From assembly GCF_021502655.1 (NCBI RefSeq), contig NZ_JAKFFT010000002.1, forward strand, positions 682,001 to 746,000: a stretch of 64,000 nucleotides of DNA, read 5' to 3'. Made by a program: the position numbers and the translations under genes. The notes below the pieces were generated by a model. The model saw only the letters and a list, made by a program, of their open reading frames with translations. It was not told the DNA's origin and did not search any database. Each line of letters starts with the position of its first letter. The first letter of the stretch is position 1. Positions 1 through 9,340 of this stretch are shown here, one piece after another. Source of the DNA: Dyadobacter sp. CY347. Its GTDB lineage: Bacteria > Bacteroidota > Bacteroidia > Cytophagales > Spirosomataceae.

Positions 1-1
1 C

Positions 2-2680
2 GCCTATATTGCAGAAGGCTGGTCGCCAGAATTGAACGATTACATGCGTGATTTTTTCAAAAACCGCAATGTGCGCAAGCCAACATTAATGACCGGCAAC
101 GATGCAACATTAATTGGTCACTCCATCTGGAATTACATTGCAGAACGCTACGGGAAGGACAAAATCTCGGATATCCTGAACCTTACCCGCATTATCAGGA
201 CAGAGCAGACCAGCATTACCAGCACATTGGGAATCCAATCTTACAACCGCTTCTTACGCGATTGGAAAGCATATTATTTAAACCAAAACAAAAACGCCGA
301 GCAATTTTACGCCGACTCAGCCCCGACCTGGAAATATAAGCTGAACGAATTCGGTGTTTCCGATGCAAGCGCAGTGATCAAGGTGTCTCCGGATAAGAAA
401 TTTACTGCGGTTAGCGAGATCAAGAATGGTCGTTACCGGGTTTATTTGTTTGATAGCGAAAGCGGAAGCAAAAAAATCGTTCGTCAGGGCAAGCTTGATT
501 TCATAGGAGGAAGGGTGAAAACGCAACCACCGCTTTTGGGTTGGTCCAGAAACAATGTGTTATCGATCCTGGCCACTGAAAACGACCGTAAGAATTTTTA
601 TCAATACGAAAACCTGGGCACGAAAAAGGTCAAGGTGAAGCTGAAACGCAACATTCGCGGTCTGGATCAGATCGTTGATATGGATGTTTCGCATGACGGA
701 ACAATGCTCGCAGTGAGCGCTGATAAGGGTGGACAAAATGACCTTTATCTCATCAGCGTGGCAAGAGCTTCTGCATTGCCATTAACCAGTGACCTTTACG
801 ATGATCTTTCGCCACGTTTCGTACAGGGTTCGTCGCGCAGGGTTGTCTTTTCCTCAAACCGTTCGGTCGATTCGCTGGGGACCGGCGATAAAGGGAGTTA
901 CAAATCCATTTCGGGCTCATTTACCATATTCGAGCATGACGGAACGCCTAAGTCCGATAATCTTTTGAAACTGGTTCAGGCGAATGGGAAGACCAAGATT
1001 TTGCCGGTTTATGCAGATGAAAATGACATTGTATACATTTCCAATGAGAAAGGTGTAAGCAACCTCTTTAAGTTTAACCGCGCCAGCAACACAAATTCCC
1101 AGCTGACCAATTACATCCAGGGCATCAGAAATGCGGATCTGACGACCAGGTCGGGCGGTGGATTGGCTTACACTTACTTGAATGATGGCTACTATACAGC
1201 TGCTTTTAAAAACGGTTTCGATATCAATGCAACTGTAAACACACCCGCATTAAACAATGGTGGGGCAGCAACGGGAGCACCGGCCGCCGGACAGTCGGTC
1301 GCCGGAGCGTCGGTAGGTCAGAAATCGGATTCGACACAGCAGGCAAAACCTGCGCAAGCGCCAAAAATTGCATTGAAAGAAGGAGAAGTGGACACCGACA
1401 ATTATGAATTTGACGAGGATGTCCTGAAATCGTTTGAATCCAAACAGCGCAGAGGAACATTCCCGACCACGCCAAGCACATTGTCGAGATCCAAAGCAAC
1501 CCGCGAGAACATTGCGATCAAAGGGCCATATCCATACAAAGGGTTATTTATTACCAATGATGCCAGCTCCGACTGGCGCATCGATCCGATCAGAGGATTT
1601 GGTTATGCGCAGTCGATTTCTATGAATGATCTTCTTGAAAATCACGTCATTAAGGCAGGGCTTTTCATTTCGTCCAACTTCCGGAACAGCGATCTTTTTG
1701 CAGAATATAACAACAATACATACCGCATTGATTTCGGACTGCGCATTGACAGAAAGAGCCTTTACGTAGATTCGGAAGGGGCGCCACAGAAATACCGGTT
1801 TAATCAACTGATGTTTACGGCTTCGTATCCATTTTCAACAACGAGCCGTTTCTCACTTTCCCCAATGTTCACGTCCACACGCATGATCGATGTGTATCTG
1901 TTGCCCAATCCCGACCTGGCGTCCAGCTACGGCGGTTTGAGGAGCGAATATGTGTTTGACAACACGCGGGTGAACGGCATGAATATGATGGAGGGAACGC
2001 GTTTCAAGATTCGTTATGACTTGCAGCAAGGTCTCTCGAATGGCAACGAAAGTTTCAACCGAGTAAGTCTCGATTTCCGTCATTACCAAAAAATTCACCG
2101 TGATCTGATCCTGGCAGTGCGCGCTTCGGCCAGCCATTCGGGTGGTAAGGCGCCTAAACAGAACATTCTGGGTGGGATGGAAAACTGGATCGGAAACAAG
2201 AAAGAAACCCGCACCGGCGACAATCCACTGGATTTCCAGAAAGACAACCGCGATATTTTCTTTGCAGATTTTGCAACCAACCTTCGCGGCTTTAAACTGA
2301 ACAGGTTGTCAGGAACAAGTTATATGTTGCTGAATGCAGAGTTGAGGATCCCGTTGGTGAAATATCTGTATCGCGGCGCTATTACTTCCAGCTTCCTGCG
2401 CAACTTCCAGATCGTTGGTTTCGGGGATATTGGCACTGCCTGGACTGGTAAAGGGCCATTTAGCGAAAATAATAGTTTGAATACACAAATCATCGGAAGT
2501 GAGGAAGATCCGTTCCGCGCAACGGTTACCAACTTCAAAAACCCTTATTTAATGGGCTATGGAGTGGGTGCGAGAACAACATTGTTTGGCTTCTATGCGA
2601 AGTTTGATTATGCCTGGGGCGTTGACAATGGTTACACAAACAAGGCTGTTCCTTACGTGACATTGGGTTATGATTTTTGA
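2..2680 (+). CDS. Beta-propeller plus outer-membrane barrel protein (5' end outside window)
   Basis: The reading frame is open to the left edge, so the N-terminus is missing; a TTG at 32 is only an internal codon. The visible protein has three parts. The first ~95 residues look like the tail of a peptidase-MA-like domain. A TolB/DPP IV-type beta-propeller follows (about residues 110-400, with repeated motifs such as VSPDKKFTAVSE, DVSHDGTMLAVSADKGG and VFSSNRSVDS). After a low-complexity Ala/Gly/Gln linker (about 400-450) comes a C-terminal Omp85-like beta-barrel of about 400 residues that ends in a terminal Phe (TLGYDF), the usual barrel signal. It is likely anchored in the outer membrane with the propeller in the periplasm. 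The domain calls are by eye; function is unknown. Confidence 0.72.
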   Translation, partial: AYIAEGWSPELNDYMRDFFKNRNVRKPTLMTGNDATLIGHSIWNYIAERYGKDKISDILNLTRIIRTEQTSITSTLGIQSYNRFLRDWKAYYLNQNKNAEQFYADSAPTWKYKLNEFGVSDASAVIKVSPDKKFTAVSEIKNGRYRVYLFDSESGSKKIVRQGKLDFIGGRVKTQPPLLGWSRNNVLSILATENDRKNFYQYENLGTKKVKVKLKRNIRGLDQIVDMDVSHDGTMLAVSADKGGQNDLYLISVARASALPLTSDLYDDLSPRFVQGSSRRVVFSSNRSVDSLGTGDKGSYKSISGSFTIFEHDGTPKSDNLLKLVQANGKTKILPVYADENDIVYISNEKGVSNLFKFNRASNTNSQLTNYIQGIRNADLTTRSGGGLAYTYLNDGYYTAAFKNGFDINATVNTPALNNGGAATGAPAAGQSVAGASVGQKSDSTQQAKPAQAPKIALKEGEVDTDNYEFDEDVLKSFESKQRRGTFPTTPSTLSRSKATRENIAIKGPYPYKGLFITNDASSDWRIDPIRGFGYAQSISMNDLLENHVIKAGLFISSNFRNSDLFAEYNNNTYRIDFGLRIDRKSLYVDSEGAPQKYRFNQLMFTASYPFSTTSRFSLSPMFTSTRMIDVYLLPNPDLASSYGGLRSEYVFDNTRVNGMNMMEGTRFKIRYDLQQGLSNGNESFNRVSLDFRHYQKIHRDLILAVRASASHSGGKAPKQNILGGMENWIGNKKETRTGDNPLDFQKDNRDIFFADFATNLRGFKLNRLSGTSYMLLNAELRIPLVKYLYRGAITSSFLRNFQIVGFGDIGTAWTGKGPFSENNSLNTQIIGSEEDPFRATVTNFKNPYLMGYGVGARTTLFGFYAKFDYAWGVDNGYTNKAVPYVTLGYDF

Positions 2681-2722
2681 TTAAAAAATCAGTATAAACA
2701 AAAAATTTCAGGTTCTTTATGG

Positions 2723-2757
2723 TGGCAAGGGATAACCTCTCTTGCCATTTTTATTTT
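2723..2757 (+). terminator. Rho-independent terminator after the barrel gene
   Basis: A 7-bp stem (TGGCAAG at 2723-2729, CTTGCCA at 2741-2747) is followed by a T-rich run. It lies between the barrel gene and the PorP/SprF gene and separates the two units. Confidence 0.7.
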
Positions 2758-2785
2758 AATATTTGACTTAGATTCAACCATTCTC

Positions 2786-3709
2786 ATGAACACACGATCT
2801 ACCCTTACAAAAGTAACATTTTGCCTTTTGCTGTTTCTGGCTGCGAGTTTTCAAACTGTTTTGGCGCAAAGAGAAGTTCTCTACGAGCAATATGTGCAAA
2901 GTCCGATGACCATTAATCCAGGCTTTACGGGTGTGCGCGAGACATTCAATATGACCGCAATGTTCCGCAGAAAATGGTTTAACATTCAAAATTCGCCTTC
3001 CAGCCAAACATTCACAGCCGACGGAACCGTTGCTAATGGCAAATTTGGAATAGGTTTTATGGCACTGAACGATCAGACCAGCTTTTTTACTACCACTGGC
3101 TTTTCGGGTTCATTCGCATTTCACCTCGAGATTTCTGATAACTGGAAACTTGGGCTTGGCGCCCAGGGCGGAATTAATGTGCTTCCAGTTGTAGATTTAA
3201 GCTCGCCCAGAAATAATACGGTGCTTGGCAGTTTTGGGCTCGGGGCTTGGCTGCATTCAGATCGTCTGTATTTTGGACTGTCCAAACCGGAACTATTAGC
3301 ACAGAATTTTGGCAATCAGGCAATAACCAGCGTTTATCGTCGTCCCTTATATATAATGGCCGGTGGCAGTTACGAATTGAATGATGATCTTATGATCCTG
3401 CCGCACGTTTTGTTTGTCCAGGAAAAAGACCATGCGCTGCGTTTTGACATAGGCAGCAGGTTTTGGTTTAATGAAAAGGTGGGCATAGGAGCCTCATACA
3501 GGGCTGGGGGAGGATATCAATCGTTTTCACAAAAGGTGGATTATTTGCAGATCTCGGCAGAAGTGCAGGCTGGCAAGAATATCAGACTGGGATATTTTTA
3601 CAGCACGCGCCAGGTCGAACAACTTTACGCCAACTATTCCGGCCCGAAAGGCATACATGAACTGATGCTGAAATTTGTCCCGAGTCCGAACGGATTTCAG
3701 AAAAACTAG
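2786..3709 (+). CDS. PorP/SprF family type IX secretion membrane protein
   Basis: 307 residues with a clear signal peptide (cleavage near VLAQ, residue ~28). The mature start (REVLYEQYVQSPMTINPGFTGV) is characteristic of PorP/SprF: an early YxQY motif and a NPxxxG turn, followed by alternating beta-strands of a small outer-membrane barrel. Family members act with the type IX secretion and gliding machinery of Bacteroidota, and SprF-like copies often serve individual secreted substrates. No large CTD-bearing adhesin adjoins it here, so its partner is unknown. It stands alone, with a hairpin terminator upstream and a separate promoter downstream for sucA. Confidence 0.85.
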   Translation: MNTRSTLTKVTFCLLLFLAASFQTVLAQREVLYEQYVQSPMTINPGFTGVRETFNMTAMFRRKWFNIQNSPSSQTFTADGTVANGKFGIGFMALNDQTSFFTTTGFSGSFAFHLEISDNWKLGLGAQGGINVLPVVDLSSPRNNTVLGSFGLGAWLHSDRLYFGLSKPELLAQNFGNQAITSVYRRPLYIMAGGSYELNDDLMILPHVLFVQEKDHALRFDIGSRFWFNEKVGIGASYRAGGGYQSFSQKVDYLQISAEVQAGKNIRLGYFYSTRQVEQLYANYSGPKGIHELMLKFVPSPNGFQKN

Positions 3710-3785
3710 TGCGGCTGGACGGTCAGAGATCGTTTTTGGCCTAAGTTAAAAGGAGAATTTATTCGTAATGTTTTAATAAGTCTCG

Positions 3786-3793
3786 TACCTTTG
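3786..3793 (+). promoter_or_regulatory. Bacteroidota -7 promoter element for sucA
   Basis: TACCTTTG is a perfect match to the TAnnTTTG consensus, 28 bases before the ATG of sucA. The -33 element is weak. Confidence 0.6.
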
Positions 3794-3821
3794 TGCGGTA
3801 AATGAAATACTCACTTTTGTG

Positions 3822-6584
3822 ATGGATAAATACACATATATAGCAAATTCCGACGGCGCTTACATAGAGGAATTGTACAATTCCTATAAGCAGAATCCAG
3901 CTTCCGTAGACGAAGGCTGGCAGAAATTTTTTGAAGGCTTTGACTTCTCACAAAAGTATCCTGTAAACGGCAACGGCCATGCGAATGGCGCTGCGAACGG
4001 CAAGGAATCAGCCACAATTTCTAAGGTTGATCCTGCCAGGATCCGCAAGGAAATGGAGGTTGTCCACTTAATCCGTGGTTACAGGTCAAGAGGCCACTTA
4101 TTGGCCACTACTAACCCCATCCAAAAGCGTAAAGACCGTCAGCCACAGCTGGATATCGCCGATTTTAACCTTAGTAACGAAGATCTTGATTCGGTTTTTG
4201 AAGCAGGCGTGGAGGTTTTTGGCCGGCCGGCAACATTGCGTGAGATTGTCGATTCCCTGACTACGATTTATACAAGAAACATTGGTTTCGAATATTTATA
4301 CATCCGCGACCGCGAGCAAAAAAGCTGGTTGCGTAAGAAAATTGAAAAAGAAGCGCTGAATATGAGTTTCTCGATTGATGAGAAAAAACATATTCTTTCA
4401 AAGTTGAACGAGGCGGTTGTTTTTGAAAATTTCCTTCACACAAAATATTTAGGTCAAAAGCGTTTTTCTCTGGAAGGTGGCGAAACCACGATCCCGGCGT
4501 TGGATGCAATGATCAATAAGGCCGCAGAAATGGGCGTTGTGGAAGTAATGATAGGAATGGCCCACCGTGGCCGTTTGAACGTGCTTGCCAATGTGATGCA
4601 AAAAACTTACGGTCAGATCTTCAATGAGTTTGAAGGCAATTTGCCGGACCAGGTTTGGGGTGATGGCGACGTAAAATACCACATGGGTTTTGCCAGCCAG
4701 ATCACAACCAAAAATGGCGAAAAAGTACATTTGAAGCTTGCGCCTAACCCTTCTCACCTTGAAGCCGTTAACCCGGTTGTGGAAGGTTACATCCGCGCAC
4801 GTGCCGATGGCATGTATGACAGTGATTATGACCGCGTTCTGCCGGTTTTGATCCACGGTGATGCAGCAGTTGCAGGGCAGGGGATCGTTTATGAAGTAAC
4901 CCAGATGTCTGCGCTAAATGGCTATTACACAGGAGGAACTATCCACTTCGTGATCAATAACCAGGTTGGTTTTACAACCGACTTCATTGACGCCAGATCA
5001 AGCATTTATTGTACAGACATTGCCAAGATCGTCGATGCGCCTGTATTGCACGTCAATGGTGATGATCCTGAGGCAGTTGTATTCTGTATGCGACTGGCTG
5101 TGGAATATCGCCAGACATTCAATAAGGACATTTTCATTGATATGGTTTGCTACCGCCGTCATGGTCACAATGAAGCGGACGAGCCGAAATTTACACAGCC
5201 GGTTCTTTACAAATCCATTGAGAATCACCAGAATCCAAGAGAGATTTATCAAAAAACGCTTTCAGATCGGGGTGATATAGATGCGCAATTGGCGGCTAAT
5301 ATGGACAAAGAGTTCAAGCAGCTTTTGCAGGAAAGATTGGATATGGTGAAGCAAAAAGCATTGCCATATATCATGCCGAAACTGGAACAGGAATGGCATA
5401 CTTTGCGCAAATCGAGGCCGGAGGATTTTGAGAAATCCCCTGAAACCGGTGTTCCTTTGGAAATATTGGAAAAAATCGGGAAGGCATTGATCAGCACGCC
5501 TGAGAATTTCAGCCGTCTGAAACAGATTGATAAGTTGCTCAAAGACCGCGAGCAAATGATCTTCGATAAAAAAGAAGTGAACTGGGCCACAGCCGAATTG
5601 CTGGCTTACGGATCTATTCTTACCGAAGGAAATATCGTAAGATTAAGCGGACAAGATGTGCAGCGCGGAACATTCTCTCACCGCCATGCGGTGTTAAGGG
5701 ATGTTGAAACGAATGCAGCTTACAACAGCTTGCAGCACATTCAGGAAGATCAGGGACCATTCATGATCTACAACTCGCTGCTTTCGGAATATGGCGTTTT
5801 GGGTTTTGAATTTGGATATTCCATGGCCAATCCGAATGCATTGGTCATTTGGGAGGCGCAGTTTGGTGACTTTGCGAATGGCACACAGGTGATCATTGAC
5901 CAGTTTGTTACTTCAAGCGAAACGAAATGGGACCGCTGGACCGGGTTGGTAATGTTACTTCCTCATGGTTATGAGGGCCAGGGACCTGAGCACTCGAATG
6001 CACGTCCGGAGCGTTATTTGCAACTTTCAGCCAATTACAACCTGATCGTGGCAAACGTAACAACGCCTGCGAACTTCTTCCATTTGATGCGCAGACAATT
6101 GAAATTCCCATTCCGCAAGCCTTTGGTAGTGATGTCGCCGAAATCAATGCTGAGGCATCCGCTTTGCGTTTCGCCGATTGACAGCCTTGTAAATGGCTCT
6201 TTCCAGGAAACAATTGGTGACACTTTTGCGGATCCGAAAAAGGTGAAAAAAGTGTTGCTGTGCACAGGAAAGCTATATTACGAGCTTTACGAAAAGCAGC
6301 AGACAGATAAGCGCGACGATGTGGCCATTATCCGTCTGGAACAAATGCACCCGTTCCCTCAGACCCAGATTGATGCGCATTTGGCACAATATCCGAATGC
6401 AAAAGTATATTGGGTGCAGGAAGAACCTTTCAATATGGGTGGCTGGACATTCATGTTAAGAATGTACAAAGGCGCGAAACCTTTACAGGTGATCGCCCGC
6501 GAGTCAAGCGCTTCGCCTTCAACAGGATTCTCGAAAATCCATGCGAAGGAGCAGGCTGAGATCATTAGCAGGGCTTTTGAATGA
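3822..6584 (+). CDS. sucA: 2-oxoglutarate dehydrogenase E1 component
   Basis: 920 residues, the usual length for a thiamine-diphosphate-dependent 2-oxoglutarate decarboxylase (E1o) of the TCA cycle. The N-terminus (YIANSDGAYIEELYNSYKQNP) is the conserved E1o leader that docks to E2. Mid-protein motifs for TPP and Mg binding (MIGMAHRGRLNVL, HGDAAVAGQGIVYE) and the transketolase-like C-terminal half (WEAQFGDFANGTQ, GYEGQGPEHSNARPER) are intact. A GTG codon lies directly before the ATG (3819); the ATG at 3822 is preferred. sucB follows after 50 bases, so the two are likely co-transcribed. E3 (lpd) is not in the window. Confidence 0.95.
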   Translation: MDKYTYIANSDGAYIEELYNSYKQNPASVDEGWQKFFEGFDFSQKYPVNGNGHANGAANGKESATISKVDPARIRKEMEVVHLIRGYRSRGHLLATTNPIQKRKDRQPQLDIADFNLSNEDLDSVFEAGVEVFGRPATLREIVDSLTTIYTRNIGFEYLYIRDREQKSWLRKKIEKEALNMSFSIDEKKHILSKLNEAVVFENFLHTKYLGQKRFSLEGGETTIPALDAMINKAAEMGVVEVMIGMAHRGRLNVLANVMQKTYGQIFNEFEGNLPDQVWGDGDVKYHMGFASQITTKNGEKVHLKLAPNPSHLEAVNPVVEGYIRARADGMYDSDYDRVLPVLIHGDAAVAGQGIVYEVTQMSALNGYYTGGTIHFVINNQVGFTTDFIDARSSIYCTDIAKIVDAPVLHVNGDDPEAVVFCMRLAVEYRQTFNKDIFIDMVCYRRHGHNEADEPKFTQPVLYKSIENHQNPREIYQKTLSDRGDIDAQLAANMDKEFKQLLQERLDMVKQKALPYIMPKLEQEWHTLRKSRPEDFEKSPETGVPLEILEKIGKALISTPENFSRLKQIDKLLKDREQMIFDKKEVNWATAELLAYGSILTEGNIVRLSGQDVQRGTFSHRHAVLRDVETNAAYNSLQHIQEDQGPFMIYNSLLSEYGVLGFEFGYSMANPNALVIWEAQFGDFANGTQVIIDQFVTSSETKWDRWTGLVMLLPHGYEGQGPEHSNARPERYLQLSANYNLIVANVTTPANFFHLMRRQLKFPFRKPLVVMSPKSMLRHPLCVSPIDSLVNGSFQETIGDTFADPKKVKKVLLCTGKLYYELYEKQQTDKRDDVAIIRLEQMHPFPQTQIDAHLAQYPNAKVYWVQEEPFNMGGWTFMLRMYKGAKPLQVIARESSASPSTGFSKIHAKEQAEIISRAFE

Positions 6585-6634
6585 TATTCCTATAAAATTT
6601 AGACACTTAGTTCGATAACAAGATTGCACATAAA

Positions 6635-8311
6635 ATGGCTGAAATTGAGATAAAAGTACCGCCCGTTGGCGAGTCCATTACAGAGGTTACAATTGGGAAT
6701 TGGTTCAAAAATGATGGCGATTTTGTGAAAATGGATGAGGTCATTTGCGGACTTGATTCGGATAAAGCGACATTTGAATTAACAGCAGAAGCAGAAGGCG
6801 TCTTGCGCATTAAAGCGCAGGAAGGCGATACGCTGAACATCGGCGACCTGATTGCAACCATCGATTCAGCCGCAAACGGTGCATCGAAAGATAGTGCTCC
6901 GAAACAGGAAGTTGCGTCTAACGCTGCTGCACCAGCTGCATCCGCCGCTGAAGAACCGGCTGCCGATAAGATTGAAGATAAAGCCGGTGAGCCAGCCGCT
7001 GTTGCGCCAGCCGCCGCCGCAGCAGCGCCGGCATCTGCGCAAGGGCAGGCTGCACCAGCTGCCGTTCCCGCGAGTGGAGGCAAGGCATATGAAATGAAAG
7101 TTCCCGCAGTTGGCGAGTCCATTACAGAGGTTACCATTGCTTCATGGAGCAAAAAAGATGGTGATCATGTAGAAGTTGACGAGATCCTTTGCGAACTGGA
7201 ATCGGATAAGGCAACATTCGAATTACCGGCAGAAGCAGCAGGAACGCTCCGCATTGTTGGTAAAGAAGGTGAAACATTGTCAATAGGCGCAATCATTTGC
7301 ACCATTGAGCCAGGAGCCGGTGGAGCACAAGCATCAGCAGGTTCTCAGCCACAAGCAGCCGCACCGGCCGCAGAAACAGCCGGAGCGGATAAAGCATACA
7401 GCGAAAAACACGCTTCACCCGTTGCGGCGAAAATTTTAGCTGAGAAAGGAATCGATCCAAAAGATGTTAACGGATCAGGTTCAGGAGGCAGAATCATGAA
7501 AGACGACGCGCTGAAAGCCGGAAGCAAACCCGCTGAAACTGCTGCGCCGTCACAATCCGCTGCTCCGAAACCAGCCGCAGCTGCCTCAGGGCCAGTAGCA
7601 CCAGCCGGAGCGAGAGGTCAGCGTCGTGAGAAGATGTCGTCATTGCGTAAAACCATTGCACGGCGTTTGGTTGCTGTGAAAAATGAAACAGCAATGCTGA
7701 CCACATTCAACGAGGTGGATATGAAGCCCGTTATGGATGTGCGCTCCAAATTCAAGGATAAGTTTAAAGAGAAACATGAAGTTGGTCTAGGCTTTATGTC
7801 ATTCTTTGTAAAAGCTGTAACCGTTGCGTTGAAAGACTTCCCGGTTATCAATGCTTATATGGATGGCGAGGAGTTGGTTTACAACGATTATGCGGACATT
7901 TCGGTAGCGGTTTCCACGCCTCGCGGTTTGGTTGTGCCTGTGATCCGTAATGCTGAAACGTTGTCGTTTGCAGCTGTGGAAAAGGAAATCGTTCGCCTGG
8001 CTGTGCGTGCACGTGATGGTAAACTTGGCCTGGATGAAATGTCTGGCGGAACCTTTACAATCACTAATGGAGGAACATTCGGTTCTATGCTTTCAACACC
8101 GATCATCAATGCGCCGCAGTCCGCTATTTTAGGAATGCACAACATTGTGGAACGTGCCGTTGTTGTTGATGGTCAGATCGTTATTCGCCCGATTATGTAC
8201 GTGGCGCTTTCTTATGACCACCGCACCATTGACGGTAAGGATTCCGTAAGCTTCCTGGTTCGCGTGAAGCAGCTTTTGGAAGATCCGATGAGATTGTTGC
8301 TTGATATGTAA
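6635..8311 (+). CDS. sucB: 2-oxoglutarate dehydrogenase E2 (dihydrolipoyl succinyltransferase), two lipoyl domains
   Basis: 558 residues. Two lipoyl domains are visible, with lipoylated lysines in DSDKA (K44) and ESDKA (K192), separated by Ala/Pro-rich swinging-arm linkers. A peripheral subunit-binding domain follows (about 258-295, [13 protein letters not shown]), then another linker and the CoA acyltransferase core with [10 protein letters not shown] (H529). Textbook E2o has one lipoyl domain and about 400 residues, so this is an enlarged form. It could in principle be an E2 of another 2-oxoacid complex, but the position directly behind sucA argues for E2o. The two lipoyl domains share near-identical DNA stretches. 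Confidence 0.92.
   Translation: MAEIEIKVPPVGESITEVTIGNWFKNDGDFVKMDEVICGLDSDKATFELTAEAEGVLRIKAQEGDTLNIGDLIATIDSAANGASKDSAPKQEVASNAAAPAASAAEEPAADKIEDKAGEPAAVAPAAAAAAPASAQGQAAPAAVPASGGKAYEMKVPAVGESITEVTIASWSKKDGDHVEVDEILCELESDKATFELPAEAAGTLRIVGKEGETLSIGAIICTIEPGAGGAQASAGSQPQAAAPAAETAGADKAYSEKHASPVAAKILAEKGIDPKDVNGSGSGGRIMKDDALKAGSKPAETAAPSQSAAPKPAAAASGPVAPAGARGQRREKMSSLRKTIARRLVAVKNETAMLTTFNEVDMKPVMDVRSKFKDKFKEKHEVGLGFMSFFVKAVTVALKDFPVINAYMDGEELVYNDYADISVAVSTPRGLVVPVIRNAETLSFAAVEKEIVRLAVRARDGKLGLDEMSGGTFTITNGGTFGSMLSTPIINAPQSAILGMHNIVERAVVVDGQIVIRPIMYVALSYDHRTIDGKDSVSFLVRVKQLLEDPMRLLLDM
6665..6690 (+). repeat. 26-bp direct repeat, copy 1, in lipoyl domain 1 of sucB
   Basis: The 26 bases at 6665-6690 are identical to 7109-7134, encoding the conserved VGESITEVT stretch of each lipoyl domain. 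Third codon positions are identical too. Confidence 0.9.
7109..7134 (+). repeat. 26-bp direct repeat, copy 2, in lipoyl domain 2 of sucB
   Basis: Exact second copy of the 26 bases at 6665-6690. A second, less perfect pair surrounds the DKATFEL codons about 90 bases further on in both domains. Confidence 0.9.
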
Positions 8312-8335
8312 TTTGATATCGCATTATAAATACGA

Positions 8336-8368
8336 AGAGAGCCTGGTTCATCCGGGCTCTCTTTTTTT
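8336..8368 (+). terminator. Rho-independent terminator of sucA-sucB
   Basis: 8-bp perfect stem AGAGAGCC (8336-8343) and GGCTCTCT (8355-8362), followed by a run of seven T. It lies 25 bases after the sucB stop. Confidence 0.9.
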
Positions 8369-8383
8369 GTCGGCTGATTTTAA

Positions 8384-8710
8384 TTAGCTCAACTTTTCAT
8401 TGTTTTTATGCCGGTCGCTATCCCTTTCGGTTTTCTTGGCCATATTCTTTTCAAAAGCCTCGGTCAGATTAACGCCCGTTTGGTTGGCAAGACATATCAG
8501 CACCCACATTACATCCGCCATTTCATCGCCCAGGTCTTTGCCCAGATCCGATTTTTTAAATGACTGATCGCCGTAAGTCCTCGCCATAATGCGGGCAAGT
8601 TCGCCCACTTCTTCGGTCAGGATCGCCATATTGGTAAGTTCTGAAAAATAACGGACACCGTAGGTTTTGATCCAGGTATCGACTTGCGACTGTGCTTCTT
8701 GGATGGTCAT
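8384..8710 (-). CDS. MazG-like nucleotide pyrophosphohydrolase
   Basis: 108 residues, all-alpha. The metal-binding motif of the MazG/dUTPase-2 superfamily is visible: EEVGE (about residues 33-37) in the first helix and DEMADV (about 62-67) in the second. Members hydrolyse nucleoside triphosphates to monophosphates and pyrophosphate, often as house-cleaning of damaged nucleotides. The substrate cannot be told from sequence. The charged tail (KKTERDSDRHKNNEKLS) is typical of the small Bacteroidota forms. It lies 66 bases downstream of dtd on the same strand, so the two quality-control genes may be co-transcribed. Confidence 0.88.
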   Translation of the reverse strand: MTIQEAQSQVDTWIKTYGVRYFSELTNMAILTEEVGELARIMARTYGDQSFKKSDLGKDLGDEMADVMWVLICLANQTGVNLTEAFEKNMAKKTERDSDRHKNNEKLS

Positions 8711-8721
8711 GGGTTAATGTT

Positions 8722-8752
8722 GAATGCTGAATGAGTGAATGAGTGAATGGAT
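8722..8752. repeat. Short tandem repeat of a TGAATGAG-like octamer
   Basis: Between the MazG-like gene and dtd are several imperfect head-to-tail copies of TGAATGAG. It is a simple-sequence tract with no apparent gene. Confidence 0.6.
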
Positions 8753-8776
8753 GAGCGTGTGCCGTTGCGCTGAAAT

Positions 8777-9229
8777 TTAAATCCTGTTTTTTGAATCAAT
8801 GACGATTGTTACCGGGCCGTCATTTAGCAAGGCTACTTTCATATCTGCTCCGAAGATTCCGCGTTGAATGGGTTTTCCTAATTCTGTTTCCAGGAAAGTG
8901 ATCATCTTTTCATAAAGGGGGATGGCAACCTCTGGCCTGGCTGCTTCGGTAAAGGATGGCCTGTTTCCCTTCTTCGTACTCGCATGTAACGTGAATTGGC
9001 TGATTAATAGAATGTCGCCATTCACCGATTTTAGATCCAGATTCATTTTATCATCACTATCCCCAAACACGCGCAAGCCAATAATTTTCCTGCCAAGCCA
9101 TTCAATATCTTCCAGATTATCCAAATGGGTGACGCCTAGAAGAACCAGGAATCCCTTTTGTATTTCCCCCTCAACCTTCCCCTCAATGGTAACAGACGCG
9201 CTGCTCACGCGCTGGATTACTGCGATCAT
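8777..9229 (-). CDS. dtd: D-aminoacyl-tRNA deacylase
   Basis: 150 residues, the family's standard length. Dtd removes D-amino acids (and glycine from tRNA-Ala) mischarged on tRNA. Both signature motifs are present: SQFTL (about 97-101) and the GP-motif NDGPVT (about 136-141), which together form the cross-subunit active site of the dimer. The start MIAVIQRV is canonical. A near-consensus minus-strand -7 element (TACCTTTA, 9262-9269) lies about 33 bases upstream of the start. dtd diverges from sdaA. Confidence 0.95.
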   Translation of the reverse strand: MIAVIQRVSSASVTIEGKVEGEIQKGFLVLLGVTHLDNLEDIEWLGRKIIGLRVFGDSDDKMNLDLKSVNGDILLISQFTLHASTKKGNRPSFTEAARPEVAIPLYEKMITFLETELGKPIQRGIFGADMKVALLNDGPVTIVIDSKNRI

Positions 9230-9340
9230 AATGAAATCAACTTATTAATTATTCGTTTTTATAAAGGTAACCCCAGAATTTCCAGCTTTCCAAAACATCA
9301 AAAACTCTCGTTAACTTTACCCGAGGCAATTTCGATTGAC

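Noticed and set aside
6607-7152. 181-residue minus-strand frame opposite sucB
   Set aside because: Alanine-rich antisense of the Ala/Pro linkers of E2, a composition artefact.
8722-8752. Octamer repeats as a CRISPR-like array
   Set aside because: Copies are head-to-tail without spacers, too short, and no cas genes are present.
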